Origin: Bipolaris cookei
Lineage: Eukaryota; Ascomycota; Dothideomycetes; Pleosporales; Pleosporaceae
Assembly: GCA_002286855.1 (NCBI GenBank)
Contig: NRSV01000018.1
Coordinates: forward strand, 201,100-265,099
Direction: 5' to 3'
DNA length: 64,000 nucleotides
The notes beneath the pieces were generated by a model that saw only the letters and a program-made list of their open reading frames with translations, ran no database searches and was not told the DNA's origin. Positions 42,203 to 53,098 of this stretch are shown one piece after another; the stretch's first letter is position 1; every line of letters begins with the position of its first letter. A program made the translations under genes and the position numbers.

Positions 42203-43772
42203 ATGACTGACACTACGACATGGCCAAGAGAAAAGGTATGTGAGTTTCTATATATGTGGACGCTGTGTTGACAATGCTACTAGAACATATCTGCCGCCGG
42301 TTATCCACAGGCGGCACCGCTGGCACATCTGAAAGTAGCAGATGGTGCCACAGCTGACTCTGCAGATGTGAACATTGCTCCTTGGGATGGCAATCGTGTC
42401 ACGCATCCAGCGATGGCCAATACGCCTATTGATTACCCCGGGAAGTTGGTTACACCCGCAGGCTATTATCTCGGGCCCCACAGTGAAGGCTGGCATTCTC
42501 CTCGTTCGTCTTTCTCAAGGCACCGGCACGAATACTCGACATTCTCTCCGGCCAGGCGCGAGAACCCAAAGATGATGGGATTTGTGACGAGTCTTGTTGT
42601 GCCAATTCCAAAGACGAAGCCGGATTACGATGTTGTGGCTGAATATCAAGGACTCAAGCTGGGTCGTATCAGTGATGCCGTTCCCTATTGTACGTACCCT
42701 TTTTGGCTACATTACTGGGAAGAAGGTTGCTGCTAACATCTCTTCTTCATCTAATCCAGTACTCGGACCTCGCTGCATAATGGACAGAATCCAAGTCATA
42801 CTCGAGCACTCGCAGGAGCACTTCCAGCCATCTTCCTCCAACTACACAACCTCGTCTCAAGACACTCCGCAACCAGCCTACACTCCGCGAGACAAGGCAC
42901 TCATGGCAATCCTAACCTCGCTCAGCACGCCCGAAAGCCTGCGTCTGGAAAAAGGAGACTGGTACCCTCAAGGCTTAGCCGCCCGCCACGACGCCCTCGT
43001 CCTATACGACAACACCGCCAGCAACGGCATCCATATCACATACGTCTCACTCACCGACTTCATCCAGCAAGCACAAACATGGCTCATCGCACCCAACCCC
43101 ACTAACAAATCCGGCGACGCACCCCACGCCAAAAACCCCTGGACCCCCATCGCCACCCAGCTCCGCTCCAAAGGCGTCGAAGTCTCCAAAATAGACCTAC
43201 AAACCTACCTTGACCTAACCCAGCACCTCTCCGCTTCGGAACTCGCCTCCAAACTTGACGAGATAGCCCAGTGGGCCCGCGACGGCACCCTCGACGTGCG
43301 CTACGAGAAATTCATCGCGGAAAAAGAAGAAGCTGCTGCTGCTCAAGCCAGAAACAGGGGCTCACGCCCTCTGCTACGTACTTCTGGTGCGAATGATACC
43401 GCGGATACGGTGTTTGGTAGGCCTGAAGCTTTGTATTCCAAGCGCTTTACGCACGAGTATCCTATGGGGAAGGCGGCGGCGGTGAGGGCAAAGCGGCAGC
43501 GGCGTAGTGAGCGGGCGAAGGAGGAGGTGGAGAAGAGTGTTTTGGCTAATGCGGAACGGATTCGGAAGATGGAGAGGGGGCGGATAGGGAGAGCCGGGGA
43601 GGAGGATGTGATGGTTGTGGATGAGACGGAGACGAAGAGGAAGAGGAGGAAGAGGCATCGGGCGTTTTTTGTGAGTTTTATGGTTGTGTTATTTGGGGGT
43701 GCCGTGGGGGCCATGTTGTGGGCTATGGGGACTAGACGGTGGGATTTTACGGCTGGGGGGCAGACGGGGTGA
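42203..43772 (+). CDS. Hypothetical protein with C-terminal membrane anchor (483 aa)
   Basis: Three exons (42203-42235, 42284-42689, 42760-43772) give 483 residues; the first encodes only 11 (MTDTTTWPREK). Introns are 48 and 70 bp with GTATGT and GTACGT donors and TAG/CAG acceptors. I do not recognise the family. After a polar N-terminal ~90 residues there is a stretch MMGFVTSLVVPIPKTKPDYDV, then LLGPRCIMDRIQVILEHSQEH. A central alpha/beta part follows (ALMAILTSLSTPESLRLEKG, YDNTASNGIHITYVSLTDF). The last ~120 residues are basic with a coiled-coil feel, ending in one hydrophobic segment at about residues 446-470 and a short polar tail. That places the bulk in the cytosol with a tail anchor, perhaps at the ER or mitochondria; this is inference. 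Confidence 0.72.
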
Positions 43773-45595
43773 GTGGAGGGTTGGGATGCGTGGTTCTACT
43801 CTTTTTGCAGACGAAATGGGACGAGTAGAGTTTCTTGCTTTGGATGGTACGTTGATTTCTCATACTAGTGAGAAGGTCCTTTGGAGAAGGATGGTAGTTA
43901 TGGGTGAGTAGACGTTGTCAATTCTGTTTTCCTAAAACAGCTCGATACTCACGTATGCCAAGTATCAAGCGCATTCCTACAACCAACTACTCAACACTAG
44001 CATCCACGGAAATACCCGCACTCCCAAAATACAACTTTAATCTCCTTTTCCCTATCTCCACGCTAGAATCCCCCCCCCCCCCCATGCCAATCCCTCCCAG
44101 CCACATCTCCTGGTCTCCTCCTTCATTCGCCGTATTCCACCCTAGTAGTAACATCCCCTCCCTCATCACCACTAAATCCCGTCTAGCCCCCCACCAAACA
44201 CCTCCCCCCTTTTCCTTTCATCTCTTATTGAATTCAAATAGTTTCCACCTTTAATCTCCCACCTACTCCCACATCTCCACCATATAATAGCTACTTACTC
44301 TACTTGAATCCCTTTCCCTCCCCCTTCCCAAATCTTAATAACCTTTGGTATATACCCGTTTGGCGCGCACACGCAGCACCCTGAAATAGCGATCGACGGG
44401 AACTAGTCTCTTATAGATTTTTTTGTTGGGGGGGGGGGGAGGGAGGGGGGAGATCCTGTGGCTTGAGCGCTTGTGCTGGGCTGGATGCAAGGGAGCTAGG
44501 GTGTCGGGGTGGTTGGGGCGGCCACGTGGGAGAGGGAAGCTGGAGTGGTAGGTTTGGCGGACGGATGGTCTGGGCTTTGGTGGTGGTGGTGGTGGTGAAG
44601 GAAGAGGGATTGTGGGAAAGAAGGATAAGAAGGTGGGTATGCGAGATTGGCGTATCGATTAGATTCTACGCAAGTGCAATTCTTATTTCTGATCTTTTCA
44701 GCTTGTTCTACGTTACTCTCTACGTTCGATACAAACCTGTCTCATCAAACAACTACCCTTTTCCCTACTGGGAGCCAACTGGGAGCAATCCACTCACCTG
44801 CCACTTCCCCCAAAGATATCGGACTCAAAAGAAAGAGAGAAAAAATGAAATGAAATGAAATCCCTCGCCATCCATCCAAACCATCCCAACAAAGCCCCCC
44901 GTCTCAACCCGCACAGACACGTTCCTCACGGTCCGACTCCAACCATCCCGTATCACACCCCCTCCAACCGCGCTCACGTTTCATCACCTCACCTTACCAC
45001 GCAGCAACCCCATTTGCAACCCGTTGAAACCCCCCCCCTTTCCAGTCCCTTCCTTACACTTCCTTTCCAGTAGGAACACCCGGAGACTTTGCAATCCCTT
45101 CCGGACACATTCCCAAACTTTGCCAAATTAAAACCCAAGGAAACAGAAACGTTTGGAAACAACAAGGGGATGCCGTGATGGCGTTTCATATGTCTTACTC
45201 TTGCGTGTGTTGGATCGTTGTTCTGGGACAATTTTGATAGGAATCACGGGCTAGTGGTTAGGGCTTAGGATGTTGTTCGTACTACTATTCTATAAATTTG
45301 GAGCCATTTTTTTATAGAAAGGGATGGGTGAGTGTGTGGTAGTTTGGTTCGGCTTTGCATGAGCGGTGGGAAAGTGCAGGGATTGCGTAGTGGTGGAATT
45401 CGGGAGGATTTTTGTGGTAACGTTGCATCGTAAGTATACGTAGTGTCTGCGTGTCCTCTTTTTTTATCGGTTGCATTTTGTATGGTTGGTTAAGCTTCCA
45501 AATTCGCCGGTATGCGGATCGTTCCATTAGTAGTATTACGAGGAAAATCTAGGTAGGGGGGGGTGGGCACAAGCATATGATGATGTCATTGTACA

Positions 45596-45972
45596 TTACG
45601 TGTGCGAGATTATAGTTTCTGTCGAGTCCGAAGTTTTGCCTTTTGATGTGCGTCTCTCCCCATGCACGTATGCGTCAGCAATGACAAAGTATAAGGTGCA
45701 GAGAGATTCCTTGATCAAGCCGAAGAAAACGAGCAGAATACACCATGTCTGCAGTCGTATTTTGCCCAGCGAGTCAGCGTTATTTGGACCCATAAATCCC
45801 AGACTAAGGAGAATTGAGCCAACTATACCCACTGTCCATAACTCTCAAGATTGCCGCCTAAAATGCAGACCCAAAATAATAGCTGGGCTAGAGCTAGGGA
45901 CGCATCCTGGTTGGCGTAGAGGACGTTTGACACCTTGCTGTTATTGATCGGGCAAAATACGATTGCAGACAT
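45596..45972 (-). pseudogene. Small membrane-protein candidate split over two frames
   Basis: On the - strand an ATG at 45972 in good context (ACACCATGTC) opens about 50 codons, MSAIVFCPINNSK ... LALAQLLFWVCILGG, ending at a TAG near 45823. A second frame from about 45832 to 45596 continues with VGIVGSILLSLGFMG, TWCILLVFFGLIKESLCTLYFVI and a polar tail. Together they would form a protein of ~125 residues with three hydrophobic segments. The frame change falls at a stretch of about ten bases and needs an intron that I could not find or a one-base indel. It may therefore be a pseudogene, or a gene with an unusual splice. No family is recognised. Confidence 0.4.
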
Positions 45973-45979
45973 GGTGTAG
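45738..45979. repeat. Inverted repeat, 30-bp arms, 182-bp spacer
   Basis: The 30 bases at 45738-45767 match the reverse complement of 45950-45979 at all but one or two positions; each arm contains CCATGTCTGCA followed by TCGTATTTTGCCC in its own orientation. One arm covers the ATG of the small membrane-protein candidate and the other lies inside its second half. The repeat could form a large stem-loop or be the trace of an inverted duplication. Confidence 0.7.
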
Positions 45980-46603
45980 TAGATGTCTCCGTTTCCGATT
46001 TCCGGATCTCAGGATACGAACGACGTGTCAAATGGGCGCACGTACTTACGCGGTAAGTAAGGATCAACAAACCCGGTGTTCGCTCGAGCACGCACGCGAT
46101 GCGTAGGACCCCCCCCCCCCCCCACTTTTTTCGTGTGTGCAATCGATCAGAATCGGATTTGGCGATATAGCACCCCATGTGCGCGTGCTTCAATCAGATG
46201 GTCGCGTCACGGACAAATATGTTCCCAGATTCAGAGTCCATGTCCAATGTGTGATATTGTGATATTGTGATGTAGTATGTAAGATCCATCCAGATTCTAC
46301 TCTAGGTGATAGAGAGAAAGGAGATGTAAAGAAAAATGGCATATTAGAAAAATATCTATGTAATATTATATATGTAATAGTGGAAAAATGCAATGCTAGT
46401 GGATTGAATCCCCCCTGGGGACCAATATATGCAAGTGGTATCTTGAAAAAAAAAACAATAACAATAACAACAAAGAGGCAACGCCGAAAATGCTTGTAAA
46501 TGCCGCCTGTCGTATTCCTTTGTCTTGTAAAACTCGCATCTCTGTCTTGTTGCACTCGTCATCATGTCTTGTTACTCGTCATTTGTGGCTTTGAGCGTCG
46601 TGG

Positions 46604-47578
46604 TCAGCTGCTGTCGTCGCTTGTGGTGGCTTCGCTGGCTGACGATGAAGACGACTTGTCAGATGATGGCAGAGGGCCGAGGGTCCAGCGCCAGTCTCTT
46701 GTCCTTTTCCGTCGTCCAGCGATGGGGGTCTCGGGACAAGAGTCGCTTTCGTCTTCGGACGAGGACGAATCTCGCTTGTCGCCAGCGCGTGGGCCCTTTG
46801 ACCGTGGCGAGCTCTCGGCGGATGCAAAGGTCGAAGTGGATTTTTGGAGCGACAGCTGCAGCGGCGATATGCTGGCGTTGGAAGACGTGTTAGAAGTGTT
46901 GACAGCCAATGAGTGGTGTGAGGCTGACATGTCCGAGTCGGTGGACGAAGCAACGGACGAGATGGTGGACAGGGTAGAGACGGACGACTCAAGGTCAGAG
47001 TGGGCCATTGTGTACCTTGTCGTGGTGATTTCCTCCTCGAGGGGGGTGCGGAAGCAGACATGCTTCTCTGCGGGAAACATGGGCCGGGTCGAGGCCATCT
47101 TGCGCGGTAGTAGTAAGCGGGCCGGGCTGTTTGAGAGGATGGAGACGAGGTTGTGGGGCTGCTTGTAGGGTATCGCACTGGTGGCAGAGTCGACCGAGGC
47201 TGATGTGAGTGTTGACGAGAGGGTGGATGCAGAGCTGGGTGTTGAGGCGCTGTTTGCAGCAGCGGGCAGGTCGCTCTCGATGGTCAGTGAGGGTCTTTGT
47301 GGGCGCTGCAGAGTGGGGGCTGTCGAGGGGCGCTCGTAGGCGTTTGTGAAGGTGTTGCGAACAGTAGGCGAGGCGGCACTGAGAGTGTCGAGGCGGAGGC
47401 TGGCGCCCTTTCCTAGGATGCGAGGCTGCTCGGTGTTGATGGACAGCTTAGGGCGGACGGGTTGCTGGCGCGGCGGGGGTATTATAGGCAGCGAGGCGGC
47501 CATGGTGGACATGGCAGATGATTGCGAATATGGCTTGGGCATGGAGGGGTGTGATGGCTGGATAGTCGACAGCATCAT
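46604..47578 (-). CDS. Ser-rich hypothetical protein (324 aa)
   Basis: A single-exon, 324-residue protein of very high Ser/Thr/Ala content. Order along the chain: a Pro-rich N-terminus with RPKLSINTEQPRILGKGASLRL, a Ser/Thr-rich middle, and a short conserved-looking core near residues 165-195 (EKHVCFRTPLEEEITTTRYT). A Ser/Glu/Asp-rich region then follows (SSSSEDESDSCPETP). The end is RRKRTRDWRWTLGPLP, followed by an acidic-Ser tail. The KHVCF piece fits the R/K-x-V-x-F docking motif for type-1 phosphatase; this is a motif match only. The basic cluster before RDWRWTLGPL could be a nuclear signal. I recognise the RDW(R/V)WTLGP ending as common in ascomycete proteins but know no function. The start could be the first or second Met of MMLS. 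Confidence 0.7.
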   Translation of the reverse strand: MMLSTIQPSHPSMPKPYSQSSAMSTMAASLPIIPPPRQQPVRPKLSINTEQPRILGKGASLRLDTLSAASPTVRNTFTNAYERPSTAPTLQRPQRPSLTIESDLPAAANSASTPSSASTLSSTLTSASVDSATSAIPYKQPHNLVSILSNSPARLLLPRKMASTRPMFPAEKHVCFRTPLEEEITTTRYTMAHSDLESSVSTLSTISSVASSTDSDMSASHHSLAVNTSNTSSNASISPLQLSLQKSTSTFASAESSPRSKGPRAGDKRDSSSSEDESDSCPETPIAGRRKRTRDWRWTLGPLPSSDKSSSSSASEATTSDDSS

Positions 47579-48275
47579 GTGTGCAGCCCGGCGTGCTGGC
47601 GGGGAGCGGGCGGGCAGCGGGCAGATGATGCGGCGGTGGCCTGGTGGACTGGCGCTGCTAGTGGTGGTGGTGGTGGTATAGCAGCAGCAGCAAGCTTGGG
47701 TTGAGAAAAAACGAAATGGGGGCGTGGGCGTGGGCGTGGGTGGGTAGGCGGAGGGGTGGTGAGGGTATTAAACAGCGAGCAGGATGCCACCAACCAGCGC
47801 CATGGACCCGCCCATGTCCAAGGGCTCGTCGACGACGGCTACGACGAGCTCGACGAGCTGGGACACGAAGCGCTTGGCTGGGGGGTGGGCTTTGCAGCGA
47901 CAAGGTCCCAAAATACCCCCCCCCAGCTAGCGCGGTCCAAAGATAGAGTGCGGAGCGTGGCAAAAAACACCAAAAGACGCAGCATCCAACCGGCAGGCCT
48001 TGGCATAGCGCCGTTGCGTCCACACACAGCCCGCCTTGACGCGCCTCAATCAAGCCCGTCCAGTCCAGCCACTCGCCGGCCTCCCCGCACACGCAGCCCG
48101 CCGAAACACGCTGCTGCTGCGGCCGTGCCCTGCGACATCTGCTGCTTCTGCCTCTGCTGCCTCTGCATCTGCTAGAGCACTGCTGCTGCATCCATCGGCA
48201 TCCCATCGACACTACTTGCCCTACTTACACATTTACGCCCTGCTTCTCTGCAGCACCACTCCCGGCGCCTCGACC
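47579..48275. other. GC-rich divergent intergenic region
   Basis: 697 bp lie between the Ser-rich gene (-) and polymerase iota (+). The stretch contains GTGGTGGTGG runs near 47659-47677 and GC-rich DNA with many short frames that I treat as chance. It probably holds both promoters. Confidence 0.5.
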
Positions 48276-50609
48276 ATGCAGCCCGCCGCCGCCAGTCCTT
48301 GTCCTCGCAACAAGACCCCCCAGCGCCAGACCACCTCCATCATCCTCCACTTTGTTCGTAAGCACCAAAGCCTCCACCACTGCCGCCTCTCAGCCCCGGC
48401 CGCCCAACTAACGCCCTGGTCTTTCGTATCCTCTAGGACTACGTGCGTCTCTGCTTACCCGCTGCAGCAAAGTAGTTGCGCAATCACTAACCCTGCCCGT
48501 ATTCGTCTCCACAGGACTGCTTCTACGCAAGCGTCTTTGAACACGAAAACCCGGCCTTGAAATCTGTCCCTCTAGCTGTGCAGCAGAAGCAAATTCTCGT
48601 CACCTGCAATCACGAGGCCCGCACCCGAGTATGTCTCGATGCGTCTGCACCACATGCCCGAGTCATTTGTTGTTGACCCTCTATCTGCCAGGGTCTGCAC
48701 AAACTGCAGCTGATTCACGACGCGCAAAAAGCCTGCCCGGATCTGGTCATCGTTCTCGGAGAAGACCTGACCCGTTTTCGTGATGCCTCCAAGCTCCTCT
48801 ATGCCTTTCTGCGTTCCTTTTCTTGGAACAAACGTTGCCAGAGGCTAGGTTTCGACGAGGTCCGTCTCGCCGCTGCCCTTTTCTTGCTCTCCAAGGCCGC
48901 CTCTGTGTTGAAACATGCCTAGGTCTTCTTGGACGTCACTGACATGATCGAGTACAACGTGTCCATCCTCAATGTCAATGACCTCAGCAACGCCTTCTTC
49001 TGTCTTGCCAAGCATGACCCCACAGTCGGCTTCCCTTACGATGCAACGCGCCTGACTGGTCATTTGTATCCCGAATCGGTGAACGATGGCTTAGGTAAGC
49101 CAGATTGCGTGGCTTGCGAGAGCAACCAGACTGCAAGGCTGATGCTCGCCTTTTTTTTAAACGCTCGCGGCTGTCGAGCGCCTACTGAGACTCGTGACCA
49201 TTGCCCATCACCCTGTTGCCAACATCATCCCCGCCCGTCGTGCAGCCGTAGCCGTTTGTTCATGGCGCTAATGTGCAATAGGAGCCACTCTGTCAGATCC
49301 TCTGCTTCTCCGATTGGCCATAGCTAGCCATCTGGCGCACTATTTGCGGACGAAGCTCGAATCCCACATGGGCTATACTGCCACTGTTGGTGTTTCGACA
49401 AACAAGCTACTGTCAAAGCTTGTCGGTAACACGCACAAGCCCAACGCTCAAACAACCCTGGTCCCACCCTACGTTTCCAACGGGGACAGTAAAACTTTGG
49501 ATAATGTGACACGCTTCCTTGACGCGCACGAAGTGGGCAAAGTTCCTGGAATAGGCTTCAAGACGGCCCAGAAGCTTCGCGCACATGTACTGCAGCGCCC
49601 AGCAAGTTTCGACACCAGCCTGATATACGGAGCCACCCAAGAGCATGTTTTTGTGCGTGATGTGAGAATGTACCCGGCCGTGGGTCCAGAGATGCTTGAC
49701 AGACTATTGCATGGTCTGGGTGTGCCTCAAGGTACTGGAGCCAGAATATGGGGTCTGCTCAACGGCTGTGATGAAACCAAAGTCGAACAGGCCCGCGAGA
49801 CTCCACGGCAGATCAGTATAGAAGATAGTTATATGCGTTTGACCACGTTGGATGCGGTGGTCAAAGAGCTGCGTGTGCTTGCCAAGAGACTGATTGAGAG
49901 GATGCACATGGATCTGCTTGGTGAGGACCAAGACCATGTCCAAGACGTAACTTCAGTCCCTTCAGAGACTGCAAAGCGATGGCTGGCGCATCCAAAAAAC
50001 ATTCGTCTATCCACGCGACCTCGCCCGCCTCAAAACCCAGATGGCAGTCGAAACCGGTCCTTTGCGCGCATCTCCAGGTCTGCTCCCATGCCTAGCTTTG
50101 TATTTAGCCGCAAAGACGACATTGCCTTGGTGGTTGAAAAGCTACTTTGCGAGACACTTATTCCGCTGTTTCGACGACTGCATCCCGATAAGGGTGGTTG
50201 GAACCTCAGTTTGCTGAATGTCGCTGCCACTAACATGGCTGATGCTGCGAGCGAAAGAGGCGGCGTTGGAAGAGATATCAGCAAAATGTTCAAGCATCAA
50301 GACGAAACCTTGCGGCAATGGAGGGTCAAGGAACCGCCAGCCGCTGTTATGGAATCCGTGCAGAAGACTATTACAGGGGATGGCTCGGGCTTATTGCTCG
50401 AGGTAGACGTCTCGAGTAATATTGTTGCAGCGTTCGGTTCCGAAGACGTGCCGACGTCTTCTCAGGAGGTCGATACTTCCGCTGCCGATGCATGCGAGTT
50501 GCAGGACGAGAGTATGACTGACAGGGATTCATTCAGTTGCGGCAAGTGTGGTGCTTTGATGCCGTTATTCGCCATGGGAGCGCATCACCGCTGGCATGCG
50601 CAGAGATAG
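48276..50609 (+). CDS. DNA polymerase iota (Y family, 621 aa)
   Basis: Six exons: 48276-48353, 48437-48442 (6-nt micro-exon), 48515-48628, 48692-48859, 48923-49094 and 49282-50609. Splicing yields IILHF-DY-DCFYASVFEHENPAL, where the micro-exon supplies D27, the first metal-binding Asp of Y-family polymerases. D121 and E122 (GFDEVFLDVTDM) complete the active site. CNHEARTRGLHKLQLI, TATVGVSTNKLLSKLVGN and KVPGIGFKTAQKL (helix-hairpin-helix) mark the palm, fingers and thumb, and the little finger follows (SIEDSY...). The C-terminal ~30 residues contain CGKCG...HHRWH, a possible ubiquitin-binding zinc finger. Pol iota takes part in error-prone translesion synthesis. The length (621) is in the range of fungal members. 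All splice sites are GT/AG; the first donor (GTTCGT) is weak. Confidence 0.9.
48437..48442 (+). other. 6-nt micro-exon of the polymerase iota gene
   Basis: The bases GACTAC lie between a CTCTAG acceptor and a GTGCGT donor, and encode Asp-Tyr in phase 0. Skipping the exon would keep the frame but remove the first catalytic aspartate, giving HFDCFYAS in place of HFDYDCFYAS. Confidence 0.8.
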
Positions 50610-50929
50610 TCCGAGAAATAAGCACCAAATAAGCACGAATGCGATCAATGACTCTACGACAGATTGAAATTGATGACCCTTGATGATTGCTACCCCGCAA
50701 AAGAAAGACCATCCTAAAAACCCTTCCCAAAGGGGCAACACCCCGCAGAACCCGAGATCCGACCCTTATGATGGACGCTTTCGGAACGGCCTCCTTGGCA
50801 CTCCGACATGGCATGTGAACCAAGTGACCTCACCCACATGGCAAGCTTTAAGCAAGGCGCAAATCCGCCATTGCAATGTCCATATCCTACTGAACATTCA
50901 ATCCTAACAATCCCACACAATCTCACACA
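50610..50929. other. Intergenic
   Basis: This stretch holds the 3' flank of polymerase iota and the promoter of the lyase gene; CACACAATCTCACACA directly precedes the start. No gene is seen. Confidence 0.5.
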
Positions 50930-52741
50930 ATGCCTGGCTCATCACAACTATCCATCGGTCTCCTGCGCGACACCTTCATTGCGCGCAGGAACTCACCCAA
51001 CGGCCAACTCATTGCTTTTAACATTGACGTGTAAGTCTTCTGGTCAAACGAATTGTAGTACAAAATCTTCTAACGTTCCGAATAGTTTGCGCAATATTGT
51101 CTTCCTCTTCTTCGTTCTACGATGGTCGCGCATCACCTTTTACCAACTCAAAGGTCGCGGCGTCTTCGGCTCGGCCACGGACGCATATTTGAGCATCCGC
51201 CGCTATCTCTATGGTGTCTTTCTGCGCCTTCCAGGTGTTCGCGAAAAAGTCCAGGAGCAGGTCTCAGAATCGATCATGGGTTTGGAGCGCAAACTTATAC
51301 CCAGTGGACCTGGCGTTCAGCGCCTAACCAGCTTACCAGTCGAAGGATGGAGTGAAGACGAAGTGCGCGCCAAACTCGATGAGCTAGCCAACATGGATCA
51401 TACCCGCTGGGAGGATGGACGAGTCAGCGGTGCGGTATACCATGGTGGAGAAGACCTGATCCGACTACAGACGGAAGCTTTTGGCAAATTTACTGTGGCC
51501 AACCCCATCCATCCCGATGTGTTCCCTGGTGTAAGGAAGATGGAGGCTGAGATTGTGGCCATGGTATGCCCGACTTGCAGTAACTGATAAATGACATGAC
51601 TAACAGCCGCTAGGTCCTTTCTCTCTTCAATGCTCCCCATGACGCCGTGGGTGTTACGACTTCCGGCGGCACGGAGTCTGTTCTCATGGCCTGCCTGTCC
51701 GCACGCAATAAGGCTTACAAGGAGCGCGGAGTAACGGAGCCCGAAATGATTCTTCCTGAGACCGCACACACCTCTTTCCGCAAGGCCTGCGAATACTTCA
51801 AGATCAAGATGCACATTGTGGAATGCAAGGCCCCGAGCTACAAGGTCCATATCCCGTCCGTCTCCCGTTTGATCAACCCCAACACAGTCCTGCTGGTCGG
51901 ATCGGCGCCCAATTTCCCCCATGGTATCATCGACGACATCTCTGCACTGAGCAAGCTCGCCTACAAGAAGAAGATTCCGTTGCACGTTGACTGCTGTCTT
52001 GGCTCCCTGCTTGTTCCTATGCTCGCCAAGGCCGGCTTCGATAACGTACCTTTCGACTTCCGCCTCAAGGGTGTTACCAGCATCTCTTGCGATACGCACA
52101 AGTACGGATTTGCGCCCAAGGGCAGCTCAACTGTGCTGTACCGCTCTGACGCATACCGAAAATATCAATACTTCATCATCCCAGACTGGTCCGGCGGCGT
52201 ATACGCATCGCCATCCATTGCAGGCTCTCGTCCTGGTGCACTGATTGCAGGATGCTGGGCAAGTCTTGTCAGGCAGGGTGAGAATGGTTACCTCGACTCT
52301 TGTATCAAGATTGTCGGCGGCATGAAGAAGATTGAGGCCGCCATCCGCGAAAAGCCTGAGCTATCATCCGACCTCAAGGTTGTTGGTCGCCCCATCGCCT
52401 CCGTCCTAGCTTTCCTCTCAAACACACTGGACATTTACGACATTGCCGACGGCATGACAGCCAAGGGATGGCACTTGAACGCTCTGCAGAGCCCGCCTGC
52501 TATCCATGTTGCCGTCACTCTGCCCATTGTTGCCGCCGCGGATAAGCTCATCAGCGATTTGATCGAGGTTACCGGAGAGGTCCGAGAAGCCGAGAAGAAA
52601 CGTATCGCCGAGGGCAAGGGAGCAAAGGGAGCAGTCAAGGGTGATTCCGCAGCACTATACGGTGTTGCAGGCAGCTTGCCCAACAAGAGTGTTGTCGAGG
52701 ACTTGGCAAAGGGTTTCCTCGACACGCTGTACAAGACCTAA
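50930..52741 (+). CDS. DPL1: Sphingosine-1-phosphate lyase (568 aa)
   Basis: Three exons (50930-51030, 51086-51563, 51614-52741) encode 568 residues. The N-terminus carries one membrane segment (about residues 35-50, LRNIVFLFFVLRWSR), as expected for an ER protein with a cytosolic catalytic domain. The group-II PLP-dependent decarboxylase fold follows: GRVSGAVYHGGEDL, NPIHPDVFPGVRKMEAEIV, TTSGGTESVLMA, HVDCCLGSLLVP, and the cofactor lysine in SCDTHKYGFAPKG at K356. Dpl1 cleaves phosphorylated sphingoid bases to phosphoethanolamine and a fatty aldehyde, the exit step of sphingolipid breakdown. The length is near the yeast enzyme (589). Start: CACACAATGCC, the first Met of exon 1. Intact. Confidence 0.95.
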
Positions 52742-53098
52742 GCGAGTTTCATATTCTCATTGCGATGATTATGAGCATGTGTTTCTTTTTGGGGGTTTTT
52801 TTCCTTCCGTCCAAGTCGCATTAAATGTATATCCCGTGTAGTTTGTTCAAAACCTTAGATTGGTATTCAAGGCTGTCAAGGTATAGTCGAGTTTGGGGTT
52901 GTAGTTTGGGGTTGGAGAGGGTCAGGGCTGAATAGGCTTTCCTTAGGTATCAGTTTTAGTCTTTTTTTCTGGAATAGTTTAGTAGCGGATTGAGAAAATT
53001 TCGAAGTCTTAAAAAAATTCCGACCACTGCGGCGTGATTCAGTCTTTTAAATCCCGGTCCACAAAATCGTTTCAATAATCATACAAACATATTTTCAT
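52742..53098. other. Intergenic between convergent genes
   Basis: This stretch holds the 3' flanks of the lyase gene (+) and the uL16m gene (-). T-rich runs are seen near 52783 and 52960. No gene is seen. Confidence 0.5.

Larger units (their letters stand above)
43773..46603. other. Long low-complexity intergenic stretch
   Basis: This stretch has many homopolymers: C14 near 44070, a run of about 12 G near 44428, C14 near 46110 and A10 near 46447. C/T-rich runs lie at 43960-44340 and 44870-45070, and there is a (GGT)n tract near 44580. Only a small membrane-protein candidate at 45596-45972 (-) and an inverted repeat overlapping it are annotated separately. No other gene is supported. Confidence 0.5.

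Noticed and set aside
44060..44090. Poly-C tract as a telomere-like or regulatory signal
   Set aside because: It is a plain homopolymer, and similar tracts occur at 44428 and 46110; there are no TTAGGG repeats.
46562..47168. + strand frame of 222 codons and several others antisense to the Ser-rich gene
   Set aside because: They are shadows of the TCN/AGN-rich coding strand of the gene at 46604-47578.
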